A DNA stretch of 64,000 nucleotides, from the NCBI GenBank assembly GCA_001897435.1, contig MKSV01000002.1, positions 226,428 through 290,427 of the forward strand, written 5' to 3'. The translations under genes were made by a program, and so were the position numbers. The notes under the pieces are model-generated. The model was given only the letters and a program-made list of their open reading frames with translations. It was not told the origin of the DNA and did not search any database. Each line of letters opens with the position of its first letter. Position 1 is the first letter of the stretch. Shown here in pieces: positions 9,141-17,217 of the stretch. The DNA is from Acidobacteriales bacterium 59-55 (lineage in GTDB: Bacteria > Acidobacteriota > Terriglobia > Terriglobales > Acidobacteriaceae).

Positions 9141-9596
9141 ATGAAAATTAGCCTCGCTGCCGTCATGCCGCGCCGCACCCGATCGAAGTCCGAGGCGACC
9201 GACCGCCTGCTGGCCGACTACATCGAACGTTCGAGCCGCTACCTGCCCTGCGAGTCGCAGACCTTCGAGGACGAATCCGCCTTTCTTGCCTGGCTGACCC
9301 ACCAGTCCGGCCGCAGCCCCATCCACGCCATCCTGCTCGACAGCCGCGGCCGGCAGTTCTCGTCGGAGGAGTTCGCCGCCCGTCTCGGCACTCTGCGCGA
9401 CAGCGGTACCCAGCGGCTGGTGCTGGCGATCGGCCCGGCCGACGGATGGTCATCCGCCGCGCTCGACCAGGCCGGCCTCCTGTTCTCGCTGGGACGAATC
9501 ACCCTGCCGCACCAACTGGCCCGGGTCGTGCTCGCCGAGCAGGTCTACCGCGCCCTGACCATCCTCGCCGGCCACCCCTACCACTCAGGGCATTAG
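9141..9596 (+). CDS. rlmH: 23S rRNA (pseudouridine1915-N3)-methyltransferase RlmH
   Basis: SPOUT-class enzyme that methylates pseudouridine 1915 in helix 69 of 23S rRNA, using S-adenosylmethionine on assembled 70S ribosomes. The 151-residue protein is normal length. The C-terminal SAM-binding trefoil knot is clear: LVLAIGPADGW (92-102), then FSLGRITLPHQLARVVLAEQ, ending in the diagnostic ILAGHPYHSGH with the terminal His/Tyr cluster. rlmH and rsfS are next to each other in many genomes; here about 6.3 kb with two unrelated minus-strand genes separates them. The start is ATG at 9141 after an AT-rich leader, and no strong ribosome site is seen. Confidence 0.95.
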   Translation: MKISLAAVMPRRTRSKSEATDRLLADYIERSSRYLPCESQTFEDESAFLAWLTHQSGRSPIHAILLDSRGRQFSSEEFAARLGTLRDSGTQRLVLAIGPADGWSSAALDQAGLLFSLGRITLPHQLARVVLAEQVYRALTILAGHPYHSGH

Positions 9597-9666
9597 GCAT
9601 CAAGAGATTCAGAGCATTAGGTATTAAGAGACCTTTATTCGTGATTCCCGCATTAAGAGACCTTTG

Positions 9667-9693
9667 TTTGTCATTCCCGAAGGGAATCCGCGT
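9667..9693 (-). repeat. Module C hairpin repeat
   Basis: TTTGTCATTCCCGAAGGGAA core, reading on the minus strand as ATTCCCTTCGGGAAT followed by GACAAAC. Confidence 0.8.
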
Positions 9694-9751
9694 TTCGCCC
9701 GAATCAAGCACATAACACCGCACGTCATCTCGACCGAAGCACATAACACTG

Positions 9752-10036
9752 CACGTCATCTCGACCGGAGCGAAGCGCAGTGGAGAGACCCCTGTATTTC
9801 GCCGTTGCCGTTGCCGTTGCCGTTGTCGTTGCAGTTGCAGTTGCAGTTGCCGTTGCCCTTGCTCTTGCTGTTGCTGTTGCCGTTGCCCTTGCTCTTGCAG
9901 TTGCCCTTGCTCTTGCAGTTGCCGTTGCAGTTGCAGTTGCAGTTGCCGTTGCTCTTGCCTCTAGGTACGCCAAGGCTTCAGCCTTGGCCCTCTATGGCCA
10001 GCCACAAAACAGGGGCTTCAGCCCCTGGGGTATGCC
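9752..10036 (-). repeat. Composite repeat A-H-B (minus orientation)
   Basis: Partial A at 9721-9735. Module A 9752-9799 has the standard inner hairpin GCG-aag-CGC. Module H 9800-9958 is GTTGCC/GTTGCA/CTTGCT hexamers. Module B 9959-10036 has both hairpins with TTCA loops. Confidence 0.92.
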
Positions 10037-10056
10037 CCGTTCCTCTTTCAAAAAAG

Positions 10057-10245
10057 CACGTCATCTCGACCGAAGCGAAGCGCAGTGGAGAGACCCCTGT
10101 ATTTCGCAGTTGCCGTTGCCGTTGCCGTTGCCGTAGCCGTTGCTCTTGCTGTTGCTCTTGCTCTTGCCTCTAGGTACGCCAAGGCTTCAGCCTTGGCCCT
10201 CTATAGCAGCCAATCAACAAGGGGCTTCAGCCCCTGGGGTATGCC
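10057..10245 (-). repeat. Composite repeat A-H-B (minus orientation)
   Basis: Module A 10057-10104, short module H 10105-10167 and module B 10168-10245. The 23 bases after module B match those after the previous composite (10037-10059 and 10246-10268), so the two composites look like a tandem duplication that included flanking DNA. Confidence 0.92.
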
Positions 10246-10360
10246 CCGTTCCTCTTTCAAAAAAGCACCGCCTGCATTTCGCCATAGCGATGCCAGTCCG
10301 AATTAATCCGGAGAGCATTTCAAGCAGGCCTCGATCCAATATCGTCGACGGCAATGCAAT

Positions 10361-11134
10361 TTACACGACAGAGGTGCGGATGGAGCGCGGGGTCCACGCG
10401 GAAGCCTCGGCGACGAAGCGGTGGAAGAGAGCGCGGGAGGCGGAGCTGATCTCGTAGCTCCGCTCCGGGTGCCACTGCACGCCGAAGACGAAGTGGGTGC
10501 TGCCCGGAGCCTGCCCGCCTTCGACGGCCTCGATGACCGCGTCCTGCGGGCAGCGGGCGGAGACGCGAAGGCCGTCGCCGGGGATAGCGATGGCCTGGTG
10601 GTGGCTGGAGTTGACGGGGAGCCGGAGAAAGCCGTCCTGCTCCGGCGCCTCGGCCGGGGGAACGATGGCGGCGAGCAGCGAGTCGGGCGCGATGGCGGCG
10701 GTGTGCGCGATGGCCACGCTGCGCCCGGCGCGGTGATTGACCGGCATCGGCGCAAGATGCTGGACCAGCGTACCACCGCGCCAGATGTTGAGCGCCTGCG
10801 CGCCGAAGCAGATGGCGAAGATGGGCTTGTGCAGGTTGTGGGCGTCCTGGAGGAGAAGCTCGTCGACGTTCTCGCGGGCGGCGTCGGCGGGGTTCGACTC
10901 GGGCACGGGCTCCTGCCCGTACTTGTGGGGATTGGCGTCGGCGGGGCTGCCGGGCAGAAGGACGGCCTGGCAGGTGTTGATGAGGTCGGCGGAGGCGCGG
11001 GGCGAGGCGTTGAGCGGCATCTCGACGGGATGGCCGCCGGATTTTTCGATGGCCTCGGCGTAGACCGCCCAGGAACGGAGATTGTAGTCGGGGTCGGTGC
11101 TGGTGGGCAGCGGAATGGCGATGCGGGGCTTCAT
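10361..11134 (-). CDS. Gamma-glutamyl-gamma-aminobutyrate hydrolase-like class I glutamine amidotransferase (peptidase C26)
   Basis: A 257-residue class I GATase-fold protein of the PuuD/peptidase C26 type, which cleaves gamma-glutamyl amide bonds. The nucleophile is Cys109 in FAICFGAQ, where the family usually has GICRGxQ. His222 and Glu224 in VQWHPE complete the triad. The early segment PGSPADANPHKYG corresponds to the family PGGxDxxPxxYG motif, with Ser in place of the second Gly. I chose the ATG at 11134 because the conserved strand KPRIAIPLP starts there; an in-frame TTG at 11194 would add 20 residues. No polyamine genes are adjacent, so the true substrate is open. Confidence 0.82.
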   Translation of the reverse strand: MKPRIAIPLPTSTDPDYNLRSWAVYAEAIEKSGGHPVEMPLNASPRASADLINTCQAVLLPGSPADANPHKYGQEPVPESNPADAARENVDELLLQDAHNLHKPIFAICFGAQALNIWRGGTLVQHLAPMPVNHRAGRSVAIAHTAAIAPDSLLAAIVPPAEAPEQDGFLRLPVNSSHHQAIAIPGDGLRVSARCPQDAVIEAVEGGQAPGSTHFVFGVQWHPERSYEISSASRALFHRFVAEASAWTPRSIRTSVV

Positions 11135-11287
11135 AGGGCGGAGGTGCGGGTGCTGGGATTTGCGGTCATGTGCCTTGTTTGATGGTAACTCCAAAAGCGG
11201 CGGGGGCGGGAGTGTGGGGCCGCGTATGATAGGTGATTCCCGAGCAGAAATGCTTCGCTTGGATATGAGTGTGGAGGGTGAACAGTC

Positions 11288-13018
11288 TTGGATAAGATCA
11301 CCGAGTCTTTACTGTCAGAGTTTTCCCAGCAGAATAACCTCGATACGCTGGATGAAAGCAAGCGGTTTGAACATTTCACTGCTTACATTGTGGTCAAGTC
11401 CGAGCATCCTGAAACTTTTGATACGCACGATCTTGTTGTTGGAAGTGACACCAACAATACGGGTGGCGTGGATGCTGGAATGGACGCTATTGCGGTAATC
11501 GTAAACAACACTTTGCTTACAGATGTTGACGAAGTTGAGGACGCCACTGCGGGGAGCGGCCCCTTAGAGGTAGAGTTTATTTTCGTTCAGTCCGAGACTT
11601 CACTCCACTTCGATGGGGCAAAGATCGGGACGTTTGGATTTGGCGTCCTCGATTTTTTTAGCGACAATCCAAAGCTAAAGCAAAATGACAAGGTGGCTGG
11701 ATACGCTGAAATGATGCGTGCCATCTACAAGAAGAGCAGCAGGTTTACTCGCGGCAATCCCGTGTGCAAGACTTTTTATGCGACAACAGGTGTTTGGCAG
11801 GACGACGCAACCCTAAATTCGAGGATTGAAGGTGTCAAATCCGACTTAGACAATACTGGCCTATTCAGCATCGTGGAGTTTATCCCTTGCGGTAGAAGTC
11901 GCGTGCAGCAGATGTACCAAAAAACCAAGAATGCAATTTCAGCGGACTTCGTTTTTTCTGCTCGCGTCACGGTCAAACCGGATATTCCGGGAGTCGGCCA
12001 AGCCTATATCGGATTTCTGCCATGGTCCGAGTATAAGAAACTCATCATTGACGACTCCGGGAACATGAAGGGCGGTTTGTTTTTCGACAACGTGAGGGAC
12101 TGGCAAGGATTCAACGATGTGAATTCACAAATTAGGAACACTTTGGAATCGGACAATAGAAACCGCTTCGTCTTAATGAATAACGGTCTCACTATTATTG
12201 CCGCGACCGTTCAGCCTACGGGAGACAAGTTTTACATCGAAGACTATCAAATTGTGAACGGGTGCCAGACCTCCAATGTTCTCTTTGCGGAGAGGGCAAT
12301 CCTCGATGATAATGTCACCCTTCCGATTCGGCTTATCAGTACACAGGATGAGAATGTAACTAACGCAATCGTTAAGGCCAACAATTGGCAAACGCAGGTT
12401 AAGGAGGAGCAGCTATTCGCCCTACAGGAATATCCGAAAACACTTGAGGCCTATTTCAATTCCGTGTCCAGTCCGGAGCGACTTTATTTTGAGCGTCGTT
12501 CCCGACAATACGACAGTCAGCCGGTTGAGAAAACTAGAATCGTAACTTTTGATGGATTGATTCGATCGTTCGCGGCCATGTTCCTTGATGAACCCCACCG
12601 AACGACGCGAAATTTCAAGAGCATCAAAGCGAAACTTGGTTCGGAAATATTTGCCAAGGACCAACGTATGGAACCTTATTACGTTTCCGCGCTTGCGCAA
12701 TACAAATTGGAGTTTCTATTTCGTAACGGACACCTTGAAATTAAGTACCGACCAGCTCGATACCATATGTTGTTCGCGCTGAGAATACTGATTGCAGGGA
12801 TTGATAGACCCCAAATGACGGCTTACAAAATGGAAGCATATTGCAATAAAATCTCCAGCGCGCTCAGCGATCAAATCACTTCAGACAAGTACATTGCAGC
12901 AGCAGCGCAAATTATCGATACTGCATCCCAAGGTGGGGCACTTAACCGGGACTCGATACGAACCGAGCCATTTACAAATGCGGTCCGGGACGCCGCACTC
13001 GAGCATCCTGGCATATAA
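11288..13018 (+). CDS. AIPR-family abortive infection/phage resistance protein
   Basis: A 576-residue protein of the AIPR family, whose founder is a lactococcal abortive phage-infection protein. The diagnostic blocks are visible: NVRDWQG (268-274) followed by the N-x-x-I-x-x-TL helix, FVLMNNGLTII (294-304) and IVNGCQTSN (322-330). The N-terminal part (about 45-125) looks like a degraded nuclease core, with GGVDAGMDAIAV, then EFIFVQSE where nucleases of this fold usually carry a QxK. The start is TTG at 11288, with GGAGGG about 10 bases upstream. Base composition is clearly more AT-rich than neighbours, as in transferred defence genes. It stands alone with no partner gene. A strong hairpin at 13593-13626 and a tandem-repeat block follow. 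Confidence 0.85.
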   Translation: MDKITESLLSEFSQQNNLDTLDESKRFEHFTAYIVVKSEHPETFDTHDLVVGSDTNNTGGVDAGMDAIAVIVNNTLLTDVDEVEDATAGSGPLEVEFIFVQSETSLHFDGAKIGTFGFGVLDFFSDNPKLKQNDKVAGYAEMMRAIYKKSSRFTRGNPVCKTFYATTGVWQDDATLNSRIEGVKSDLDNTGLFSIVEFIPCGRSRVQQMYQKTKNAISADFVFSARVTVKPDIPGVGQAYIGFLPWSEYKKLIIDDSGNMKGGLFFDNVRDWQGFNDVNSQIRNTLESDNRNRFVLMNNGLTIIAATVQPTGDKFYIEDYQIVNGCQTSNVLFAERAILDDNVTLPIRLISTQDENVTNAIVKANNWQTQVKEEQLFALQEYPKTLEAYFNSVSSPERLYFERRSRQYDSQPVEKTRIVTFDGLIRSFAAMFLDEPHRTTRNFKSIKAKLGSEIFAKDQRMEPYYVSALAQYKLEFLFRNGHLEIKYRPARYHMLFALRILIAGIDRPQMTAYKMEAYCNKISSALSDQITSDKYIAAAAQIIDTASQGGALNRDSIRTEPFTNAVRDAALEHPGI

Positions 13019-13089
13019 AGCAGCCCAGGCGCTGCCGCTTCTTAGCAGGTTTGTTTTTTCAACTCTCTTTCCCGGCCAGCGCGATGAGG

Positions 13090-13111
13090 CGGCTTCGGTC
13101 GAGATGACGTG
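13090..13111 (+). repeat. Partial module A
   Basis: The 3' end of module A (GGTCGAGATGACGTG) on the plus strand. It is the first plus-oriented copy, and all copies to its left are minus. Confidence 0.7.
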
Positions 13112-13143
13112 ATTTGGTGGTTGGGGGGCGGTCGTGGCTCCCA

Positions 13144-13170
13144 CCCTTTGTGCAAAAAGCGCACAAAGGA
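13144..13170. repeat. Module G hairpin
   Basis: CCTTTGTGC / GCACAAAGG stem with an A-rich loop, followed by ATGGGGC. Related to the hairpin at 3495-3531. Confidence 0.6.
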
Positions 13171-13212
13171 TGGGGCACCCATGCATTCGCGCTTTGGGGG
13201 TTTTGGTTGTAA

Positions 13213-13250
13213 ACGCAGATCCCTCCGCTTCGCTGCGGGATGACAACAAA
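13213..13250 (+). repeat. Module D hairpin repeat
   Basis: GCAGATCCC, a GC-rich loop containing GCTTCGC, then GGGATGACAACAAA. It has the same architecture as module C but a different stem and loop; it recurs at 41724. Confidence 0.7.
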
Positions 13251-13298
13251 GGAACAGCGTGTCTTTGCTTCGGGCGGGATGGCGTGGGCGGAGAGGAA

Positions 13299-13377
13299 GG
13301 CATTCCCCAGGGGCTGAAGCCCCGGTTTTGGGCGCTGGGATAGAGGCCAAGGCTGAAGCCTTGGCGTACCCAGAGGC
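13299..13377 (+). repeat. Module B without a following module A
   Basis: Both hairpins are present (GGGGCTGAAGCCCC and CCAAGGCTGAAGCCTTGG), ending CGTACCCAGAGGC. Instead of a normal H tract and module A, a 19-bp tandem array follows. Confidence 0.9.
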
Positions 13378-13394
13378 AACGACAACGACATCCC

Positions 13395-13584
13395 TTTACG
13401 ACAACGACATACCTTTACGACAACGGCATACCTTTACGACAACGGCAACCCTTTACGACAACGGCATACCTTTACGACAACGGCAACCCTTTACGACAAT
13501 GACAACCCTTTACGACAACGGCATACCTTTACGACAACGGCATACCTTTACGACAACGGCATCCCTTTACGACTACGGCATACC
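13395..13584 (+). repeat. Ten tandem 19-bp repeats
   Basis: Unit TTTACGACAACGGCATACC occurs ten times head to tail with no length change; the differences are substitutions, mostly at positions 11, 12 and 16-17. It occupies the place where module H normally sits, downstream of a module B. Confidence 0.92.
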
Positions 13585-13592
13585 TACAAATG

Positions 13593-13626
13593 AAATGGCG
13601 TTCTCGGTGGGTTGAGAACGCCATTT
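13593..13626. terminator. Bidirectional terminator between the AIPR gene and yidC
   Basis: Perfect 13-bp stem AAATGGCGTTCTC / GAGAACGCCATTT with an 8-base loop. On the plus strand it ends in ATTTTTAT, on the minus strand in ATTTCATTT. It lies 46 bases past the yidC stop codon. Confidence 0.85.
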
Positions 13627-13671
13627 TTATCTGGATGGTGCCTATCTTTATGTTGTTTGGGTTTGGTGCGG

Positions 13672-15522
13672 TCAGGATTTACCCTGAATGACTTTGGGGC
13701 TGGCTTTGCCTCCGGTGCCGGACTTGCGGCGGGCGCGTTTGGCGGCGAGCTGGCGCATCTCCTTGCCCAGGCTGGTGCGGTTCATCACCCCTTGCTGGAT
13801 GATGCCGATGAAGTTACCGACCGCCCAGTAGAGCGCGAGGCCCGCGCCGTAGTACCAGGTGAACCAGCCCGAGATGGCCGGCATGGTGAAGGCCATCAGC
13901 TTCTGCTGCTGGGCATCGACGCCGGGCGACGGCGTGTACCACTGCACCAGGAACTGGCTGATAACCATGACGATGGGCAGAATATGCCAGGGGTCCGGGT
14001 TCTGCAGGTCGGGAATCCAGAGCCAGTGGGCGTGGCGCAGCTCGACGACGCGGGGCAGCATGCCGTAGAAGGCGTAGAGCAGCGGCAGGGTGATCAGCGT
14101 CGGGATGCAGCCGCCGAACATGTTGACTCCATTGTCTTTCTGGAGCTTCATGATCTCGGCGTTCATCTCGGTCTTCTTCGGATCGGTGGCCTTGTACTTC
14201 TTGTAGCGCTCCTTGATGGCGTTCATCTGCGGCTGGATGCGCTGCATCTTCAGGCCGTTCTGCATGGTCTTGATGCGGAAGGGCAGCATGAGGATGTTGA
14301 TGAGGATGGTGAGGATGATGATCGCCCAGCCCCAGTTGGTGACGCCGGCGGAGTGGATGTACTGGAGCGAGATGAAGAGGTACTTGCCGATGACGCCGAA
14401 GAAGCCGAAGTCGACGATGGACTCGAGGTTGGGGCCGTTGTTGGCGGCCTTGACGGCCTTGAGGACGCTGATGGCCTTGGGCCCGACGTAGACGCGGGTG
14501 GAGACGGGGCCGGAGGTGTCGCCGATGGCCGCGCCGAGAACCGGGATCATGATGGGCTTGGTCGCCGGGGAGCCGCTGCCGAACCCGGTGCGGTGGATGG
14601 TCTTGGCGACGTCGAGCTCGGTGTGCAGCGAGGCGAGGGTGGCGGTGTCCGGCGCGTCGGGAAGGAAGACGGCGGCGAAGAAGGCGTCGCCGACGCCCGC
14701 CCACTGGATGGGTCCGTTGATGGTGGCGCCGCCCGAGACCTTCTTGGGATCGATGTGCTCGGTCTTGCCGCTGATGTTGGTGGCGAGCTGCGAGCTGCCG
14801 TAGGAGTCGCGGTTGTTCTGGTCGCCGAAGCCGCCGGGCCAGCTCAGCAGGGCGCGGACCGGGATGCCGTTGCGGGTGACCTGGACGGTGGCGTGCAGGA
14901 CATAGGTCTCGTCGAAGGAGAAGGTCTTGACGACGTCGAGGCCGCCCTCGGAGTAGGTGAAGGTCAGCTTGGCCGGGACGGCGAGGTGGCCGGTGGCCGA
15001 GGGAACGTAGAGCGCCTGATTAATGCTGGTGGTCAGCGCCGGCTCGTAGGTGTAGATCGAGAGCGGATAGCCGAACTTCTCGGCCGCCTGGTCGTGGACG
15101 ATGTCGAGCGGCTTGCCTTCGTCGGTCTTGTAGCGCTTGAGGATCCAGCTCGTGACCTCGCCGCCCTTATTGGAGAAGGTGATGCGGTAAAGCTCGTTCT
15201 CGATGACGGTGGTGGAGACGGCGGCGGCCTTGACGGCAGGGGCGGCGGTCTTTGCCGAGGCTCCCTTGGCCGCGGCTTCCTTTGTTACTGCCGCGGGCTG
15301 GGTGCTCGCCGCGGTGCCGGGCTGACTGCCGGCGGGGGTGTTTGCCGGGGCAGGCGTATTTTGCGCCGTCGCTGCGGCGGGGGCCTTGGGAGATGCCGGT
15401 TTGGGCTTGGTCGATTGGAAGTACTGGAGTCCGAAGAAGACTGCGACCATGACGAGCATCATCAGGAGAAACGAGTGGTTGTCCTGTCCGCCCTGCTGAT
15501 TGGGGTTCTTAAACTCTGCCAA
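13672..15522 (-). CDS. yidC: Membrane protein insertase YidC
   Basis: Inserts and folds inner-membrane proteins, alone or with SecYEG. At 616 residues it is a full Gram-negative YidC: N-terminal membrane anchor (about 17-35), an Ala/Pro/Lys-rich linker (about 38-100), a periplasmic beta-sandwich domain (about 105-355) and the C-terminal five-helix insertase core. Conserved core segments include TNWGWAIIILTILINILMLPFR with the hydrophilic-groove Arg, the cytoplasmic hairpin KMQRIQPQMNAIKERY, and LPLLYAFYGML. The C-terminus is Arg/Lys-rich, which in other bacteria helps ribosome binding. yidD lies 61 bases upstream, as in the usual rpmH-rnpA-yidD-yidC order, but rpmH and rnpA are not in the window. 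A strong terminator follows. Confidence 0.97.
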   Translation of the reverse strand: MAEFKNPNQQGGQDNHSFLLMMLVMVAVFFGLQYFQSTKPKPASPKAPAAATAQNTPAPANTPAGSQPGTAASTQPAAVTKEAAAKGASAKTAAPAVKAAAVSTTVIENELYRITFSNKGGEVTSWILKRYKTDEGKPLDIVHDQAAEKFGYPLSIYTYEPALTTSINQALYVPSATGHLAVPAKLTFTYSEGGLDVVKTFSFDETYVLHATVQVTRNGIPVRALLSWPGGFGDQNNRDSYGSSQLATNISGKTEHIDPKKVSGGATINGPIQWAGVGDAFFAAVFLPDAPDTATLASLHTELDVAKTIHRTGFGSGSPATKPIMIPVLGAAIGDTSGPVSTRVYVGPKAISVLKAVKAANNGPNLESIVDFGFFGVIGKYLFISLQYIHSAGVTNWGWAIIILTILINILMLPFRIKTMQNGLKMQRIQPQMNAIKERYKKYKATDPKKTEMNAEIMKLQKDNGVNMFGGCIPTLITLPLLYAFYGMLPRVVELRHAHWLWIPDLQNPDPWHILPIVMVISQFLVQWYTPSPGVDAQQQKLMAFTMPAISGWFTWYYGAGLALYWAVGNFIGIIQQGVMNRTSLGKEMRQLAAKRARRKSGTGGKASPKVIQGKS

Positions 15523-15583
15523 GTAAATTTCCTATTCTTTGCTGAACGTGAGACGGCGTTGGCGCGAACGCCGCACCATCTCG

Positions 15584-15874
15584 TTATGGTAAATGGTCCT
15601 TGTGAATAGAGACGGTCGATGTTGGGCCGGAGTCTCGATTGGGCACGGGATCGAGGCCGCCTTTGGCAAAGGGATGGCAACGGGCGAAGCGGCGCAACGC
15701 CAGCCACGAACCTCGAAGCAGGCCGAAACGGACCAGCGCAACGTAGGCGTACTCCGAACAGGTGGGCAGGTAGAGGCACTGCGAGGGGCTGAAGGCGTGC
15801 AGGACGGGCGAGACCACGGTCTTGTAAACACCGAAGGCAATGCGGATAACGAGCTTGGGCTGGGGGTCGGGCAT
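15584..15874 (-). CDS. yidD: Membrane protein insertion efficiency factor YidD
   Basis: Small membrane-associated protein that assists YidC-dependent insertion. The 96-residue product has the family core: the amphipathic segment [12 protein letters not shown], then [15 protein letters not shown] with the conserved CxxxPTCSxYA cysteines, and [18 protein letters not shown]. The frame is open much further upstream but runs into repeat sequence and parS sites, so I take the ATG at 15874 just before [13 protein letters not shown]. It probably forms an operon with yidC. Length and motifs make this secure. Confidence 0.93.
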   Translation of the reverse strand: MPDPQPKLVIRIAFGVYKTVVSPVLHAFSPSQCLYLPTCSEYAYVALVRFGLLRGSWLALRRFARCHPFAKGGLDPVPNRDSGPTSTVSIHKDHLP

Positions 15875-15941
15875 CGGGCGCCTGTGTGAACATTGTCGCC
15901 CATTGCGCGCAATGGCGGCGCGGCGGAATGATTGGAGCAAA

Positions 15942-15957
15942 TGTTCCACGTGGAACA
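15942..15957. promoter_or_regulatory. parS: parS site 1
   Basis: Perfect 16-bp palindrome TGTTCCACGTGGAACA, a known ParB-binding sequence type (close to B. subtilis parS, and the Pseudomonas form). Upstream of yidD. Confidence 0.93.
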
Positions 15958-16035
15958 TTTTGGCCGCTTTGAACCCGCCGACGTAGTTAAGCTGTTTATA
16001 ATCAACATCATGCCCCATTGATTCCATGAACATGC

Positions 16036-16082
16036 AATACAGGGGTCTCTCCGCTTCTCTTCGCTTCGGTCGAGATGACGTG
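16036..16082 (+). repeat. Solo module A
   Basis: Plus orientation. The inner region is CGCTTCTCTTCGCTTCGG, so the inner stem is weak. It sits among the parS sites. Confidence 0.85.
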
Positions 16083-16123
16083 TTTTTATGACCGCTCTTA
16101 ATTAATAAGGCTGGGCTGAAAAA

Positions 16124-16139
16124 TGTTCCACGTGGAACA
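16124..16139. promoter_or_regulatory. parS: parS site 2
   Basis: Perfect TGTTCCACGTGGAACA palindrome, outermost site of the left arm of the inverted duplication around rsmG. Confidence 0.93.
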
Positions 16140-16148
16140 TTCCACGAA

Positions 16149-16260
16149 AGAATGTTGCTGGTTGCTGGTTGCCGGTTGCTGGTTGCTGGTTGCCGGTTGC
16201 CGGTTGCTGGTTGCCGGTTGCCGGTTGCCGGTTGCCGGTTGCTGGTTGCTGGTTGGCGGG
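16149..16260 (+). repeat. GGTTGCT/GGTTGCC heptamer tract
   Basis: About 15 head-to-tail heptamers GGTTGCT or GGTTGCC between parS sites 2 and 3. The inverse complement type (CCAACAACCAGCA) occupies the matching place at 17395-17466. Confidence 0.88.
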
Positions 16261-16284
16261 TGGCGGGCGGCGGGCGGTCGCGAA

Positions 16285-16300
16285 TGTTCCACGTGGAACA
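16285..16300. promoter_or_regulatory. parS: parS site 3
   Basis: Perfect TGTTCCACGTGGAACA; mirror partner of site 7. Confidence 0.93.
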
Positions 16301-16425
16301 TTCGTTTTCTGTCATTCTACTTAGAGCCCTTACCCTGTCAGATGCAGCTTCCGTTTGTCATTCCCGAAGGGAATCTGCGTATTACCCGAACCGGCATGAC
16401 CGCATCCGGAAGAGAGATGCTCCAA

Positions 16426-16441
16426 TGTTCCACGTGGAACA
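16426..16441. promoter_or_regulatory. parS: parS site 4
   Basis: Perfect TGTTCCACGTGGAACA, 86 bases before the rsmG start; mirror partner of site 6. Confidence 0.93.
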
Positions 16442-16526
16442 TTCGCGACCGCAGGGAACAACCAGCACTCGCAACCAGCAACCACCAACCACCAGCCCCC
16501 GCATCTGCGATACTGAACTCTCTTCG

Positions 16527-17123
16527 ATGCCCGCCCTCCCTGAATCCCGAATCGCCGCTCTGCTCGCGCCTTATCTGGCCGTACCGCCTGCTCTCTTTGG
16601 TCAGCTCTCTCTTTATCTCGACCTTCTGCTCAAGTGGAACGCACGCACCAACCTGACCGCCATCCGCGAACCGGAGGAGATCGTTTGCCGCCACTTCGGC
16701 GAGAGCCTCTTCGCTGCTCAACGTCTGGGGCCGTGCGAGACGCTGCTCGATCTCGGCTCCGGCGCCGGCTTTCCCGGCCTGCCCATCGCGCTGCTGCGGC
16801 CGGAGATTCAAGTGACGCTGGCCGAATCGCAGGGCAAAAAGGCTGTCTTCCTGCGCGAGGCGGCGCGAACGTTGGGGCTAAGCGTCGAAGTCTGGGGCAA
16901 TCGGGCCGAAGCCCTGCCCCCGGAGCGCCGCTTCGACACGGTTACGCTGCGCGCGGTCGACAATATGGCCGCGGCGTTGGTCGCAGCCGAGCCGCGGGCT
17001 GCACACCGGCTTGTTTTGCTGACCAGTAGGGCCGGAGCGCCGTCCTTGCCTGATTTTCCCGAACGAATTGAGATTGCGATCCCAGGGTCCGAAGACCGCA
17101 TCCTGCTTTTGGCTACGCGCTGA
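16527..17123 (+). CDS. rsmG: 16S rRNA (guanine527-N7)-methyltransferase RsmG
   Basis: Methylates N7 of G527 in 16S rRNA. The 198-residue protein is close to the usual length. Helical N-terminus (LYLDLLLKWNARTNLTAI), then the Rossmann SAM-binding motif LLDLGSGAGFPGLPIALLRP and the acidic VTLAESQGKKAVFLREAA. RAVDNM corresponds to the family RAVAxL segment. The longer frame upstream (from 16152) is an artefact of parS and heptamer sequence, so the ATG at 16527 is chosen because it begins just before the conserved helix. rsmG next to parA-parB is a classic arrangement near replication origins. The gene is framed by parS sites 4 and 5. Confidence 0.94.
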   Translation: MPALPESRIAALLAPYLAVPPALFGQLSLYLDLLLKWNARTNLTAIREPEEIVCRHFGESLFAAQRLGPCETLLDLGSGAGFPGLPIALLRPEIQVTLAESQGKKAVFLREAARTLGLSVEVWGNRAEALPPERRFDTVTLRAVDNMAAALVAAEPRAAHRLVLLTSRAGAPSLPDFPERIEIAIPGSEDRILLLATR

Positions 17124-17124
17124 G

Positions 17125-17140
17125 TGTTCCACGTGGAACA
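17125..17140. promoter_or_regulatory. parS: parS site 5
   Basis: Perfect TGTTCCACGTGGAACA, starting two bases after the last base of the rsmG stop codon. Confidence 0.93.
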
Positions 17141-17201
17141 TTTCAACTGCGGTTGTTCGTTGCTGGTTGCTGGTTGTTTCCCTGTCGATTGGTGGGGCGA
17201 G

Positions 17202-17217
17202 TGTTCCACGTGGAACA
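17202..17217. promoter_or_regulatory. parS: parS site 6
   Basis: Perfect TGTTCCACGTGGAACA at the inner end of the right inverted arm. Confidence 0.93.

Larger units (their letters stand above)
16271..16441 (+). repeat. Left arm of inverted duplication flanking rsmG
   Basis: Matches the reverse complement of 17202-17396. The inner 120 bases (16322-16441) match 17202-17323 with only a few substitutions and two short indels. It carries parS sites 3 and 4 and one module C copy (16353-16380). Confidence 0.9.

Noticed and set aside
11097..11498. Alternative 133-codon frame overlapping the start of the AIPR gene
   Set aside because: It overlaps two real genes, lacks any domain and disagrees with the GGAGGG-TTG start that opens the AIPR frame.
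16152..16526. N-terminal extension of RsmG by 125 residues
   Set aside because: Encoded by heptamer and parS repeats; the family domain begins at ATG 16527.
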